This document shows positions 1 to 9,023 of a stretch of 64,000 bases of DNA, one piece after another (the stretch's first letter is position 1; each line of letters opens with the position of its first letter). This DNA is from Qipengyuania sp. S6317L1. Its GTDB lineage: Bacteria; Pseudomonadota; Alphaproteobacteria; Sphingomonadales; Sphingomonadaceae. The position numbers and the translations under genes are program-made. The notes under the pieces are model-generated. The model had not been told where the DNA came from, did no database searches, and saw only the letters and a program-made list of their open reading frames with translations. Location: the NCBI RefSeq assembly GCF_023015615.1, contig NZ_JALKAJ010000004.1:434001-498000 (forward strand). The letters are read 5' to 3'.

Positions 1-650
1 GGGGCAAGAAAACATTTAACCTGCCGCATGGCCGGGGCACTTACGTTCCAGAAGACGTGCCGCGTGACGAGCTTTCCAAGATCGGCAATATCCCCGGCAA
101 GCAGACCTTCGGCGCGGCAGGCGCTCCGTGGGAGCCAACCGGCGATGCGATGGCCGATGGCATGGGCACCGCCGCTTTTGCCATGCGCGAGGATTATCCC
201 GACCTCACCTTTGATCGTCACCCGCGCATCGTGCCGATGGCCAACGCCGTTCACGCAATGGAAATCGCCGCGATGGATCGCAACCCTGTGGGCCTGCCGG
301 TCTATGCCGCTGACAAAAAGAAAGCCGGCGTGGTGAGCGATATCTGGGTGGACCAGTCAGAGCACCTCATCCGCTATCTCGAAGTGACCACCAATACGGG
401 CAAGAAGGTCCTTGCCCCGATGCCGTTCTGCGCTGTGCAGGGCAAAAGCTGGCTTGGTGGCCTCATCCCGATTGTCGATGACCAGCCCGAGCTGATCGAC
501 ATCGAAGCGATCCGCGCTGACCAGTTTGACGCCGTTCCCGCCGTCAAGACCGCTGGTCAGATCACCCGCCTGGAAGAAGACAAGATCCAGGCCTATTATG
601 GCGGCGGCTACACCTACGCCCTGCCGGAGCGTTCTGAGCCATGGATCTAA
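1..650 (+). CDS. puhA: Photosynthetic reaction centre H subunit, 5' end cut by window edge
   Basis: PuhA caps the cytoplasmic face of the type-II bacterial reaction centre and supports proton delivery to QB. The open frame is already running at base 3, and the translated start (KKTFNLPHGRG) matches the region just after the single N-terminal membrane helix of PuhA, so roughly the first 40 residues lie outside the window. The rest shows the soluble PRC-barrel domain, with a typical stretch near VYAADKKKAGVVSD and a C-terminal YYGGGYTYALPER. It is followed by puhB with a 10-bp overlap, the standard puh operon order. Identification is firm; the missing start is a window effect and not a mutation. 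Confidence 0.96.
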   Translation, partial: GKKTFNLPHGRGTYVPEDVPRDELSKIGNIPGKQTFGAAGAPWEPTGDAMADGMGTAAFAMREDYPDLTFDRHPRIVPMANAVHAMEIAAMDRNPVGLPVYAADKKKAGVVSDIWVDQSEHLIRYLEVTTNTGKKVLAPMPFCAVQGKSWLGGLIPIVDDQPELIDIEAIRADQFDAVPAVKTAGQITRLEEDKIQAYYGGGYTYALPERSEPWI

Positions 651-1384
651 GCACCAAACCCGCCACACAAGCCGTAGATACGGCCCATCATGAGCCAGCC
701 TCGCCCCTGTCGCGGGAAGCGCAGGAGCTCGAGACGCAAGGACCGCGGGCGCATGGCGACCCGATGGGCACGCCCCAGCCGCAGGAGGATATCTTGTGGA
801 AGGGGCGGCCTGATCGCGAACTCCTCGCCCGATCAGCGTTTCACACGCACAAGGTGGGTTTGTATTTTGCCATTCTAGTCGCGATTTCGGCGGTGCTGGG
901 CAATGTGACAACGGCGATTGTGTGCGCGGGGCTTGGTGTGCTGGCTGTGGCGATCCTTTACGGGCTTGCCGCCATCAGCGCCCGGACAACGCTTTATATC
1001 CTGACCGATACCCGCCTCATCCTGCGCATTGGCATGGCGATCGAGACGCGGGTCAATGTGCCCCTGAAGCACGTCACCTCGGCCAATCTGCGCGAACGCG
1101 GCAATGGCTTTGGCGATATTGCGCTGACCCTCGCGGGCGACCGTCTGCTGGGCTATGCGCTGCTCTGGCCACACGCGCGCCCATGGCGTTTTGCCAGCCC
1201 CGAACCGATGCTGCGCAGCGTGCCCGATGCAAAGGCGCTTGCAGCGACCCTTGCCAAAGCTTGCGCAAAACACGCCCCGCTCGACCAAAATTTGATCCAG
1301 ATCAATGAAACGCGAAGCGCACGCGGCGATACAGGTTCAAACACCGGCCCTGATGCGGGCGCATTGGAAGGGGCCAGAGCATGA
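641..1384 (+). CDS. puhB: Photosynthetic complex assembly protein PuhB
   Basis: PuhB is a membrane protein needed for efficient reaction-centre assembly in Rhodobacter. This 247-residue protein has a proline- and charge-rich N-terminal tail (about 1-65), two membrane helices (about 72-112), then a bacterial PH-like region whose ARTTLYILTDTRLILR stretch is characteristic of the family. The start ATG lies inside the last codons of puhA and the stop overlaps puhC in ATGA, so translational coupling is likely. The C-terminal 40 residues are polar and poorly conserved-looking. The long N-terminal tail is more than I expect for the family; an internal start near residue 42 (MGTPQPQ) cannot be excluded. 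Confidence 0.9.
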   Translation: MDLSTKPATQAVDTAHHEPASPLSREAQELETQGPRAHGDPMGTPQPQEDILWKGRPDRELLARSAFHTHKVGLYFAILVAISAVLGNVTTAIVCAGLGVLAVAILYGLAAISARTTLYILTDTRLILRIGMAIETRVNVPLKHVTSANLRERGNGFGDIALTLAGDRLLGYALLWPHARPWRFASPEPMLRSVPDAKALAATLAKACAKHAPLDQNLIQINETRSARGDTGSNTGPDAGALEGARA

Positions 1385-1863
1385 TTGTTCGCGAATATGA
1401 AAAGGACGAAATCACCGTCCACCGCGTGCCGATCATGCTGATGGGCGGGATTGTCATGATAAGCCTTGCATTGACGTCGGCTGTCTCACTCGGCTTTTTC
1501 GAACGGCAAGCCATCCCCAGCGAAGCGCGTGACCAGGCGGGCACGACCATGTCGGCATCGCGCTCGCTCTATTTCTTCGATGAGGCCAATGGCGATGTAC
1601 GGGTCGAGGACGCAGGCTCGGGCGAAGAGATCGCCCGCTTTGCTCCCGGGACAGGTGGCTTTGTGCGAACCGCTGTGCGCGGCTTTGCCTATCAACGGCG
1701 CGTCAACGGGTTCGGGGCCGAGGTGCCGTTCGATCTGATCGAATGGGATAACGGAATGCTGACGCTGGTCGATCCGACCACCGGGAAAGCCGTCGAATTG
1801 CACTCCTTTGGCGCTGGCAATCGTCAGACTTTCGCAAATTTTCTGATCGAGGAGCCGCAATAA
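1381..1863 (+). CDS. puhC: Photosynthetic complex assembly protein PuhC
   Basis: PuhC is a single-pass membrane protein that helps reorganise light-harvesting complex 1 around the reaction centre. The 160-residue product has a short cytoplasmic N-terminus, one membrane helix (about 17-37, VPIMLMGGIVMISLALTSAV) and a periplasmic domain containing the family-typical RSLYFFDEANGDVRVED stretch. It overlaps puhB at ATGA and the next gene at TAATG. Position and motif together make the call secure. Confidence 0.92.
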   Translation: MIVREYEKDEITVHRVPIMLMGGIVMISLALTSAVSLGFFERQAIPSEARDQAGTTMSASRSLYFFDEANGDVRVEDAGSGEEIARFAPGTGGFVRTAVRGFAYQRRVNGFGAEVPFDLIEWDNGMLTLVDPTTGKAVELHSFGAGNRQTFANFLIEEPQ

Positions 1864-2216
1864 TGGCAGTGTTTGCAGTTAAGGGATCGACTGACACTAA
1901 CTCCCCGCGTCTGGCCGGGTTCGCCCCGCCTGATGCCCGTGTATTCGATGCGCCCTGCACTATTACGGTCGAGCAAAGCCCAGAACATTTTCATGCCCAT
2001 GTGGAATTGCCCGACAGCATTCTGATGGAAGCAGGCGACAAGGTTCGCGTCCACGGCGCACCGATCTCCATCCCCTTTGGCAGCCGCGAGGTGTTTGAGC
2101 GCAAGGCAACCATTACCCGCGCTGGACCGGTAAAGCGCGCCCTTACGAGGGTGGCGGCCTATTTCGACCTCGCAGAGCTTTACGAGGTGAGTTTCAACGC
2201 GGGGAGGATCAAATGA
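1863..2216 (+). CDS. Conserved hypothetical protein of the puh operon
   Basis: A 117-residue soluble-looking protein with no signal peptide or membrane helix. I do not recognise a domain. It sits between puhC and acsF with overlaps on both sides (TAATG with puhC, ATGA with acsF), so it must be co-translated with photosystem assembly and bacteriochlorophyll synthesis genes. In Rhodobacter the position after puhC holds the small puhD, but this protein is about twice that size and I see no resemblance. A function in reaction-centre assembly or tetrapyrrole supply is inferred from position only. Confidence 0.8.
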   Translation: MAVFAVKGSTDTNSPRLAGFAPPDARVFDAPCTITVEQSPEHFHAHVELPDSILMEAGDKVRVHGAPISIPFGSREVFERKATITRAGPVKRALTRVAAYFDLAELYEVSFNAGRIK

Positions 2217-3298
2217 ACGCGCACGCCCAGATCAAGGCCGAGCCCGGCAACATGATGACCAGCGAAGAAGCGATGGCTCTGGCGACACAGGACACCGTCT
2301 TGACGCCGCGTTTCTACACCACCGATTTCGACGCGCTCGATGCGATCGACGTGTCGCTTGTGCGCGAGGAATGGGACCAGCTGATCGCCGACATGGTGGG
2401 CGACCCGAACAAGACCCACTTTCGCCACAAGGATGATTTTGCAGGCATCATCGAAAGTCTGGAGCCCGAGCTTCGCGCCGAGTTCACCGATTTTCTGGTG
2501 AGTTCCATGACAAGCGAATTTTCGGGCTGCGTCCTCTATGCCGAAATCGCAAAGCGGACCAAGAACCCGGATGTAAAACAGCTTTTCAAACTGCTTGCCC
2601 GCGACGAAAGCCGTCATGCCGGTTTTATCAACGAAAGCTTGAAAGATGCAGGGATCGGGGTTGATCTGGGCTTCCTGACGAAGACCAAGAAATACACCTA
2701 CTTCCGCCCGAAATTCATCTGGTACGCGGTCTATCTCTCTGAAAAGATTGGATATGCGCGCTATATCACGATCTACCGCCACCTTGAAAAGCATCCGGGA
2801 AACAAATTCCACCCGATCTTCGACTGGTTCGAGGAATGGTGCAATGACGAGTTCCGCCACGGCGAAGCGTTTGCGATGCTGATGCACGCGGACCCCGACC
2901 TTTTGAAAGGTCACAACAAGCTTTGGATCCGGTTTTTCCTCCTGTCGGTCTATGCCACCATGTATGTGCGCGACCACGCGCGGCCCGTATTTCACAAGGC
3001 GCTTGGCGTTGACCCGACGCAGTACGATTACGAAGTCTTCGACATCTGCAACAAAATCGCGCGGCAGGTTTATCCGGTCGAACTCGACATCGACAATCCG
3101 GAATTCCGTGCGCGCATGGAGGCGCTTCGCCAAGCGTCGATCCGTATCGAGGATGGCAAGGCGCAAGGCGGCCTTGGCGGCCTTATCAAGCGCGTGAGCG
3201 GCATGGCGGGCGCTGGCTATAACTTTGCCCGGATGTATTTCATGCAGCCGAAAACGCACGAATTGCCCGCCACCATCAGGCTTCATCCTGCATGGTGA
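2213..3298 (+). CDS. acsF: Aerobic Mg-protoporphyrin IX monomethyl ester (oxidative) cyclase
   Basis: AcsF uses O2 and a diiron centre to build the fifth ring of bacteriochlorophyll (forming divinyl protochlorophyllide). The 361-residue length fits the family. Two ferritin-like diiron motifs are visible: an early Glu in LYAEIAKR followed by DESRHAGF near residue 131, and a second pair in [14 protein letters not shown] near residue 210. It overlaps the upstream gene at ATGA and puhE by 7 bp. Having only the O2-dependent enzyme in this operon fits an organism making pigment under oxic conditions; whether the anaerobic BchE also exists cannot be seen here. Confidence 0.96.
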   Translation: MNAHAQIKAEPGNMMTSEEAMALATQDTVLTPRFYTTDFDALDAIDVSLVREEWDQLIADMVGDPNKTHFRHKDDFAGIIESLEPELRAEFTDFLVSSMTSEFSGCVLYAEIAKRTKNPDVKQLFKLLARDESRHAGFINESLKDAGIGVDLGFLTKTKKYTYFRPKFIWYAVYLSEKIGYARYITIYRHLEKHPGNKFHPIFDWFEEWCNDEFRHGEAFAMLMHADPDLLKGHNKLWIRFFLLSVYATMYVRDHARPVFHKALGVDPTQYDYEVFDICNKIARQVYPVELDIDNPEFRARMEALRQASIRIEDGKAQGGLGGLIKRVSGMAGAGYNFARMYFMQPKTHELPATIRLHPAW

Positions 3299-4086
3299 GT
3301 TGGAGCGGCCATATTGTCCCGTTCATCGTGACGCTCGCCATCTGGTTCATGGCCACAGGCGTGATCGCGTTTTTCGCGAACGCCGGCGGAGAAACCCGCG
3401 CCCGCGGCGCATTCCGCAAGAGCGTGGCCGTTGGCGGCGCAGCTGGCATTGGCGGGTTGGTCACGATCCTCATTGCCTCGGCCAGCGTGTCACTCGGCGC
3501 GATTTACCTCTCCTTTGTCGGCGCCCTCATGGTGTGGGGCTGGCACGAAATCGGCTTTCTCACAGGAGCCTCCGCAGGCCCCCGGCGCGAGGCGCAGAGC
3601 CTTGGCGCGCGAGGATTTGGCAGGTTTACGCAAGCCAGCGCCACGGTCATGCACCACGAGATTGCGCTGGCGCTGACCGCGCTGATGCTGATCTCGCTTT
3701 CGTGGAATGCCCCCAACCAGATCGGGGCGACGGTGTTCGTCCTTCTGTTTGGCCTGCGCCTGTCGTCTAAGATCAACCTTTTCATCGGCGTGCCCAATTC
3801 CAGCGTTGAAATGATGCCGCAGCATCTGGGCTATCTCAAAAGCTATTTCGGGCGCAATCGCATGACATTCGTGCTCGCCGCATCCATCGCTGCGATCATT
3901 GCGCTTGCCGCGTGGTTTGCAACGCTTGCCATGGCAGCGCCAGCGCGAAGCCCGGAAATGGTGGGTGCAAGCCTCCTTACCGCCTTGTGCCTGCTTGGCG
4001 CACTCGAACATCTATTCCTGGCCCTGCCGTTTCGCGACGGGATGCTGTGGGGCTGGGCCTTTAAGCGCAGGAGCAATCCTGTATGA
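3292..4086 (+). CDS. puhE: Photosynthetic complex assembly protein 2 (PuhE, DUF3623)
   Basis: A 264-residue polytopic membrane protein with about seven predicted helices. The family signature is visible in [24 protein letters not shown] and [16 protein letters not shown], a conserved loop seen in PuhE proteins. In Rhodobacter PuhE modulates bacteriochlorophyll production and photosystem assembly. The start ATG overlaps the acsF stop and the stop overlaps an upstream candidate start for hemA at ATGA, so it lies in the same transcript. Confidence 0.9.
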   Translation: MVSWSGHIVPFIVTLAIWFMATGVIAFFANAGGETRARGAFRKSVAVGGAAGIGGLVTILIASASVSLGAIYLSFVGALMVWGWHEIGFLTGASAGPRREAQSLGARGFGRFTQASATVMHHEIALALTALMLISLSWNAPNQIGATVFVLLFGLRLSSKINLFIGVPNSSVEMMPQHLGYLKSYFGRNRMTFVLAASIAAIIALAAWFATLAMAAPARSPEMVGASLLTALCLLGALEHLFLALPFRDGMLWGWAFKRRSNPV

Positions 4087-4127
4087 TCGAATTCAAGACG
4101 ACACGAACGAAAGAGCAGGGGGCACCC

Positions 4128-5360
4128 ATGGATTTTGACGCATTTTTTGCAGAACAGCTGGACGGCGTTCGCGAGGAAGGGCGTTACCGCGTCTTTACCG
4201 ACATCAAACGACATTGCGGCAAGTTTCCCCATGCGACCCGCTTTATCGAAGATGAAACAGAGCAAACGACCCAGGCCGTTACCGTGTGGTGCTCAAACGA
4301 TTATCTGGGCATGGGCCAACACCCCAAGGTGATCGAGGCGATGCACAGCGTGCTCGACGAATGCGGCGCGGGCGCAGGGGGCACGCGCAATATCTCTGGC
4401 ACCAATCACTACCATGTGGAACTGGAAGCCGAGCTGGCAGATCTGCACGGCAAGGAAAGCGCGCTTTTGTTCACCAGCGGCTATGTTTCGAACTGGGCGG
4501 GGCTTGGCACGCTTGCGGGCAAGATTCCGGGCTGCGTGGTGTTCTCCGATGCGCTGAACCACGCGAGCATGATCGAGGGCATCCGCCACAGCCGCGCGCC
4601 GTACAAGATATGGAAGCACAACGATGTCGAAGACCTCGACCGGCTGCTTTCCGAATATCCTGCCGACACGCCCAAGCTGGTCGCATTCGAGAGCGTTTAT
4701 TCGATGGACGGCGATATTGCGCCCATCGCCGATATTCTCGACGTGTGTGAAAAGCACGGCGCGATGAGCTATATCGACGAAGTGCACGCGGTCGGCCTTT
4801 ATGGCCCGCGCGGTGGCGGCGTTGCCGAACGCGAAGGGTTGATGGATCGCATCACCGTGATCGAAGGCACGCTCGGCAAGGCATTCGGCGTAATGGGCGG
4901 CTATATCGCTGCCAGCCGCGATCTGGTTGATTTCGTGCGCTCTTTTGCCAGCGGATTTATCTTCTCAACCGCCCTTCCCCCCGCTGTCGCGGCGGGCGCG
5001 GCGGCTAGCATCCGTCACCTCAAGCAGAGCAATCACGAGCGCGACCTTCAGAAAGAGCGCGTTGCCGAGGTGCGCCGTCAATTGGACATGATGAACATCC
5101 CTCACCTGCCCAATCCCAGCCACATCATCCCGGTGATGGTGGGCGACGCGGCCAAGTGCAAAATGATCAGCGATTGGCTGATGGATAATCACGGCATCTA
5201 TGTGCAGCCGATCAACTATCCCACTGTGCCCGTCGGGACAGAGCGCCTTCGCCTCACCCCATCGCCGGTGCACGACACAGGCGATGTCACCCGGCTTATC
5301 AACGCGCTCAGTGAAATCTGGTCGCAATGCGAGCTTGCACGCGGACGCATTGCTGCCTGA
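4128..5360 (+). CDS. hemA: 5-aminolevulinate synthase
   Basis: PLP enzyme condensing glycine with succinyl-CoA, the first committed step of tetrapyrrole synthesis in alphaproteobacteria (C4 pathway). The 410-residue product begins MDFDAFF, as in other alphaproteobacterial enzymes, and has a strong GCAGGGGGCACC ribosome site; an in-frame ATG at 4083 overlapping puhE would add 15 unlikely residues, so I prefer 4128. The PLP lysine is in [14 protein letters not shown] near residue 250; the Asp/His pocket is in [13 protein letters not shown]. Being the last gene of the puh operon ties precursor supply to photosystem synthesis; another ALA synthase elsewhere in the genome is possible. Confidence 0.95.
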   Translation: MDFDAFFAEQLDGVREEGRYRVFTDIKRHCGKFPHATRFIEDETEQTTQAVTVWCSNDYLGMGQHPKVIEAMHSVLDECGAGAGGTRNISGTNHYHVELEAELADLHGKESALLFTSGYVSNWAGLGTLAGKIPGCVVFSDALNHASMIEGIRHSRAPYKIWKHNDVEDLDRLLSEYPADTPKLVAFESVYSMDGDIAPIADILDVCEKHGAMSYIDEVHAVGLYGPRGGGVAEREGLMDRITVIEGTLGKAFGVMGGYIAASRDLVDFVRSFASGFIFSTALPPAVAAGAAASIRHLKQSNHERDLQKERVAEVRRQLDMMNIPHLPNPSHIIPVMVGDAAKCKMISDWLMDNHGIYVQPINYPTVPVGTERLRLTPSPVHDTGDVTRLINALSEIWSQCELARGRIAA

Positions 5361-5382
5361 AGCCGATACGTTCAAAGCAAAG

Positions 5383-5425
5383 AAAAAGGGCCCCGTCGGA
5401 AAATTCCAACGGGGCCCTTTTTATG
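5383..5425. terminator. Bidirectional rho-independent terminator
   Basis: Perfect GC-rich arms AAAAAGGGCCCCGT (5383-5396) and ACGGGGCCCTTTTT (5409-5422) around a short loop, with T-runs in both directions. It closes the puh-hemA operon on the plus strand and the convergent cytochrome c gene on the minus strand. Confidence 0.9.
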
Positions 5426-5468
5426 TCCAGTGCCTCCGGCAAGTGCCGCAGGTCACTGAAAAACAGAC

Positions 5469-5948
5469 TTATTCGTCGGTCGCATCAAGATAGGCGATGA
5501 CGTCAGCGCGGTCCTGCGGCTTCTTGAGGCCAGGAAACGCCATGCGGGTGCCTGGCATATAATCGCGTGGCGCCTCGAGATATTCGAACATCACTTCGGG
5601 GGTCCAGGTGATACCGCTGTTCGCGTTGGCTTCCGAATAATTAAAGCCTTCGATTGAACCGGCTTCACGGCCAATCACGCCATAGAGCGACGGACCAACA
5701 CCGTTTTTGCCTTCTTCAACGAGGTGACATGTGCGGCACTGTGCGAACACAGTTTCGCCAGCGGCGGCATCGCCAGTGAGATCAGCAAATGCAACATCGG
5801 CAGCAGGTTCTTCAGCTACCTCTTCTTCAGCTGCTTCTTCTGCCATTTCTTCAGTTGCAGGCGCTTCGGCCTCTGGCTCTTTGCCACCGCAGGCAGCCAA
5901 GGCCAAAACAGCGGGCACAAGGGCCGCGCCGATTACAATCTTACGCAT
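5469..5948 (-). CDS. Lipoprotein cytochrome c, class I
   Basis: A 159-residue monoheme cytochrome with signal peptide and lipobox (VLALAACGG), so it should be membrane-anchored in the periplasm. After the anchor comes an acidic Glu/Ala/Pro-rich tether (about 22-50), then a cytochrome c domain with heme site CRTCH, a mitochondrial-like [12 protein letters not shown] segment and Met ligand in [10 protein letters not shown] chose the start at 5948 (MRKIVIG) because of the GGGAAAG ribosome site and signal peptide; a longer frame upstream lacks them. Next to the photosynthesis cluster, a role as tethered electron donor to the reaction centre or oxidase is a reasonable inference, not proven. A paralogue lies at 13883-14368. 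Confidence 0.9.
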   Translation of the reverse strand: MRKIVIGAALVPAVLALAACGGKEPEAEAPATEEMAEEAAEEEVAEEPAADVAFADLTGDAAAGETVFAQCRTCHLVEEGKNGVGPSLYGVIGREAGSIEGFNYSEANANSGITWTPEVMFEYLEAPRDYMPGTRMAFPGLKKPQDRADVIAYLDATDE

Positions 5949-6027
5949 AGGTTCTTTCCCTTTTCGTTCGAGAAGATCCGCGCCGGTAACACCGGCCCAG
6001 CCCTTCCGATTTGTATCCCACAGGCAA

Positions 6028-6056
6028 GAGATAATGGATTTCTCACCCCGGTTCAA
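6028..6056 (-). promoter_or_regulatory. Candidate sigma-70-type promoter for cytochrome c gene
   Basis: On the minus strand TTGAAC and TATCTC are separated by 17 bp, about 75 bp upstream of the 5948 start. The match is only moderate. The rest of the 301-bp divergent gap (5949-6249) shows no further clear signal; a loose TTGCCT/TAAACG pair just before 6250 would initiate too close to the plus-strand start codon. Confidence 0.35.
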
Positions 6057-6249
6057 CGGACGATGAAGGTCAATTGCGCCCTCACTGGCCATTGGTCACC
6101 GATACAAGAACGGTCTGTCGCAGGCGTGGTTCCCCGCTGAACTGCAAAAGATGTCACGCAACTTCCGGCTTGCCCGATCAAAATCAGGGCGGGGAAAGCT
6201 GGCGCGCCAACATTTGCCTTTGTCGGGACGAACGCTAAACGTGGAAACC

Positions 6250-7092
6250 ATGAAAACACTCGCATGGTACACAAAGCTCTCGCTCGGCCTCACGGCGTTT
6301 GTCCCGCTCTATTTCATGATAGCAGCGCTCGGCACGAAAATCGGCCTATGGGGCTGGATGACGGGCCTTGTCGGCATGACCTTCACCGCCGGGCCATTCG
6401 TGCTTGGCATTGCCTTTGTGGTGGCGCTTATGGTTGTGATTATCGGGCTTATCAACTGGACGGGCCGCAAGGCTGAAAAAGAGGACGGGGTCAAACGTCC
6501 GCGCAGCAAGATGGTCATGGGCGTCGGGATTATCGGCATGATCGTGCCGGCCGCATTCGCCCTGTTCGGCGTTGCCACCGCCTCCAAAGCGGACGACAAT
6601 CCGATCCACGATATCGCAACCGATACCGCGACGCCTCCGATGTTTTCAGCCAAAGTGATTGCGGAGCGCGAAGAGGCCGGCGCCAATCCGCTCAACAATT
6701 ACCAGACACCTCTTGCCGAAATCGAGATGTACAAGGGCGCTCCGCCAGAGCTTGCGATCCTGAGCCATGCTCAGATCATCAATGACGAATATCCCGAACT
6801 TTCACCGCTCCCCCTTGGCGGGGCGAGCCGCGCCGATGCGGTTGCGGCGGTGGCGGCCGCCATGGGCGCAATGGGCTTTAGCGACATCCGCCAGAACGCC
6901 GAAGAAGGCCGGGTTGAGGGTGTCGCTGAAACCTTCTGGTTCGGTTTCAAGGACGATGTGGTTGCACGCATAGGCGAGAGTGAGATCGACTTTCGTTCGG
7001 TCAGCCGCGTGGGTCAATCCGACCTTGGCGCAAACGCTGCGCGGATTGCCGAATTGCGCGAAAAAGTCGCAAACCAGATCGGACAGCGGTAG
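6250..7092 (+). CDS. DUF1499 membrane protein
   Basis: A 280-residue protein with three membrane helices in the N-terminal 115 residues (starting YTKLSLGLTAFVPLYFMIAA) followed by a soluble DUF1499-like domain, recognisable by the pattern NPLNNYQTPLAEIEMYKG, then VEGVAETFWFGFKDDVVARI and DFRSVSRVGQSDLGANAARI. The function of DUF1499 is unknown. The start at 6250 places the first helix close to the N-terminus; an in-frame upstream start would add a basic, non-conserved tail. It is monocistronic and converges with the CDP-alcohol phosphatidyltransferase, with only 3 bp between stops. Confidence 0.82.
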   Translation: MKTLAWYTKLSLGLTAFVPLYFMIAALGTKIGLWGWMTGLVGMTFTAGPFVLGIAFVVALMVVIIGLINWTGRKAEKEDGVKRPRSKMVMGVGIIGMIVPAAFALFGVATASKADDNPIHDIATDTATPPMFSAKVIAEREEAGANPLNNYQTPLAEIEMYKGAPPELAILSHAQIINDEYPELSPLPLGGASRADAVAAVAAAMGAMGFSDIRQNAEEGRVEGVAETFWFGFKDDVVARIGESEIDFRSVSRVGQSDLGANAARIAELREKVANQIGQR

Positions 7093-7095
7093 GCT

Positions 7096-7698
7096 CTATT
7101 TAAAGGTCGCGATAGCGAGAGCGCTTCGCTGGAAGACCGTGAGGACGCACAAGGCTGCATAGCCATAGGCGATCAACGCGAAGTGTGCCGGGAAAAGGCA
7201 CATGGCGATGAATACCGCGATTGTCTCACCCCCTTCGGCCAATCCTGTTGAGTAGAAAAAGCTCTTTTCCCCGTGCGCCTGCGTTTCGTCACCACGTTCC
7301 GCCGCGGTGACGGCAAAGGCGAGGAAACTGACCCCCGTCAGCACAAAACTCGCGACCAGCACCAGCGCTGGCAGTGTGTTTTCGCTTGCCAAGATACCGA
7401 AACCAAGCGGCACCGAGACGTAAAAAGCAAAGTCTGCGACAATGTCGAAATAGCCGCCCAATGCGGTTGGCTTGGTAGCCCTCGCGACCGCTCCATCGAG
7501 CCCGTCGAGGAGCCGGTTGGCGATGATAAGCGCAAGGCCAAGGCCCATCTCATCCAAAGCAATCGCCGCCGCTCCGCCAAGCCCCAAGATTAGCCCTGCG
7601 AGGGTGAGCATATTGGCGGAAACACCGGCCCTTGCGAGGCTCTTGCCACAAGCGTTCAGGGGCGGGTCGATCAGGGGGCGCAGCTTGGCGTCAAACAT
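7096..7698 (-). CDS. CDP-alcohol phosphatidyltransferase family protein
   Basis: Integral membrane enzyme of phospholipid synthesis that joins a CDP-activated lipid to an alcohol. The 200-residue protein has about six helices and the full catalytic signature D-G-x2-A-R-x8-G-x3-D-x3-D in LDGLDGAVARATKP followed by GGYFDIVAD. The alcohol substrate cannot be deduced. The gene reads away from the nucleoside transporter gene 23 bp upstream and may be the last gene of a run beginning at 11146. Confidence 0.9.
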   Translation of the reverse strand: MFDAKLRPLIDPPLNACGKSLARAGVSANMLTLAGLILGLGGAAAIALDEMGLGLALIIANRLLDGLDGAVARATKPTALGGYFDIVADFAFYVSVPLGFGILASENTLPALVLVASFVLTGVSFLAFAVTAAERGDETQAHGEKSFFYSTGLAEGGETIAVFIAMCLFPAHFALIAYGYAALCVLTVFQRSALAIATFK

Positions 7699-7721
7699 GG
7701 GCGAAGATTACCATGGTCGCG

Positions 7722-9023
7722 CTACCATGTGACTACGCCAATCCAGGCGCCCGTCATGGCGGTCGCGATATTGCCCGCAATCCAGCTTTTCATGCCCAGC
7801 CCTGCGGCCTCTGCCCGGCGTTCAGGGCACAGCGTGCCGATGGTGGAAACAAGCAGGCCAACGCTGGCAAGGTTGGCCACGCCGCATAGCGCATAGGTGA
7901 CGATCAGCAGGCTTCGCTCAGACAGCGTCCCTTCGGGAAGCGCGGCAAGTTCCAGATAGGCGACGTATTCATTGAGGATAACCTTCGTGCCCATGAGGCC
8001 GCCCGCCGCCTGAGCCTCTGTCCATGGCACGCCGATAGCCCACATGAAGGGCGCAAATATCCAGCCGAAGATGCGTTTCAAAGTGATCGGCTCGCCTTCG
8101 ATGAAGGGAAGGACTGCAAGAATCTGATCGGTGAGCGAGACAAGTGCGAACACCACAATGATGATCGCGATGACTGCGAGGAACAGCTGCATTCCGTCCA
8201 TCGTGCCCTTGACGATCGCATCAATGCTGGATTCGTATTTTAGCCCCTCTTCGCCATCCTCCGCCTCAGTCGCCACATCCTCGGCATTGCCCGGCACCAT
8301 AAGCTTGGCGATCAGGAGCGCGGCGGGGAGCGAGACGAGGCTGGCCGAGATCATATGCCCCACCGCATCGGGCACGGTTTCGCGCAACGTGGTGGCATAA
8401 AGGATCAGGATAGCACCCGAAATCGTCGCCATCGCGAGCACCATGACCTGAAACAGTTCAGCACGGCTCATCCTCGCAAAATAGGCGCGCACCACGAGCG
8501 GACTTTCGACAACGCCAAGGAACATGTTCGCCCCGCCCGACAGGCCGACAACGCCGCTGACATTGAGGCTTTTGCGAAGGAGGAAGGAAAGGCCGTTTAC
8601 CAGCCACCTTAAAACGCCCCAATGCCACAGAAGCGCTGCGAGTGCGGAAAAGACGATCACGAGAGGCAGAATCTGAAAGGCGATGATAAGGGGGGCATCC
8701 GCGCCCTCTTTAACCGCGAACGGCAGGTCCGCGCCGCCCAGATAGCCGAACATGTAGGATGAACCCGCCAGCGTCGCGCGCTCGATTGCGGACACCCCTT
8801 CATTCGCAAGAGTGATGACATCCCAAACGAACGGCACGCGAACGATCAGCAGCGCGAGCGCCAATTGCAGCCCCAGCGCGCCTGCAATCCATGCAAAACT
8901 AGGCCGCGAGCCGCGGTCCTCGCTGATCCCCCATGCGATTGCGACGAGCAGCGCAATGCCGAAAATCCCGCGAAATTGGTCGAACAGTTCCAAGCCCTTG
9001 AGGTCCTCTACCCGCGCCGCCAA
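7722..9023 (-). CDS. Concentrative nucleoside transporter (CNT/NupC family)
   Basis: A polytopic protein of about 430 residues importing nucleosides with an ion gradient. Family landmarks include NMFLGVVESPLVVRAY, ISASLVSLPAALLIAKLM, GTKVILNEYVAYLELA and the C-terminal CGVANLASVGLLVSTIGTL. The listed start is TTG inside the end of the upstream gene; a second TTG at 8993, preceded by CAAGGGC, would remove ten residues and may be the real start. Overlap with the upstream gene suggests co-transcription. A second CNT paralogue is at 47590-48795. Confidence 0.85.
   Translation of the reverse strand: MAARVEDLKGLELFDQFRGIFGIALLVAIAWGISEDRGSRPSFAWIAGALGLQLALALLIVRVPFVWDVITLANEGVSAIERATLAGSSYMFGYLGGADLPFAVKEGADAPLIIAFQILPLVIVFSALAALLWHWGVLRWLVNGLSFLLRKSLNVSGVVGLSGGANMFLGVVESPLVVRAYFARMSRAELFQVMVLAMATISGAILILYATTLRETVPDAVGHMISASLVSLPAALLIAKLMVPGNAEDVATEAEDGEEGLKYESSIDAIVKGTMDGMQLFLAVIAIIIVVFALVSLTDQILAVLPFIEGEPITLKRIFGWIFAPFMWAIGVPWTEAQAAGGLMGTKVILNEYVAYLELAALPEGTLSERSLLIVTYALCGVANLASVGLLVSTIGTLCPERRAEAAGLGMKSWIAGNIATAMTGAWIGVVTW

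Noticed and set aside
2180..3286. A 368-codon open frame on the minus strand
   Set aside because: It mirrors acsF on the plus strand, which has diiron motifs and operon overlaps; the antisense translation is Arg/His/Asp-rich with no domain.
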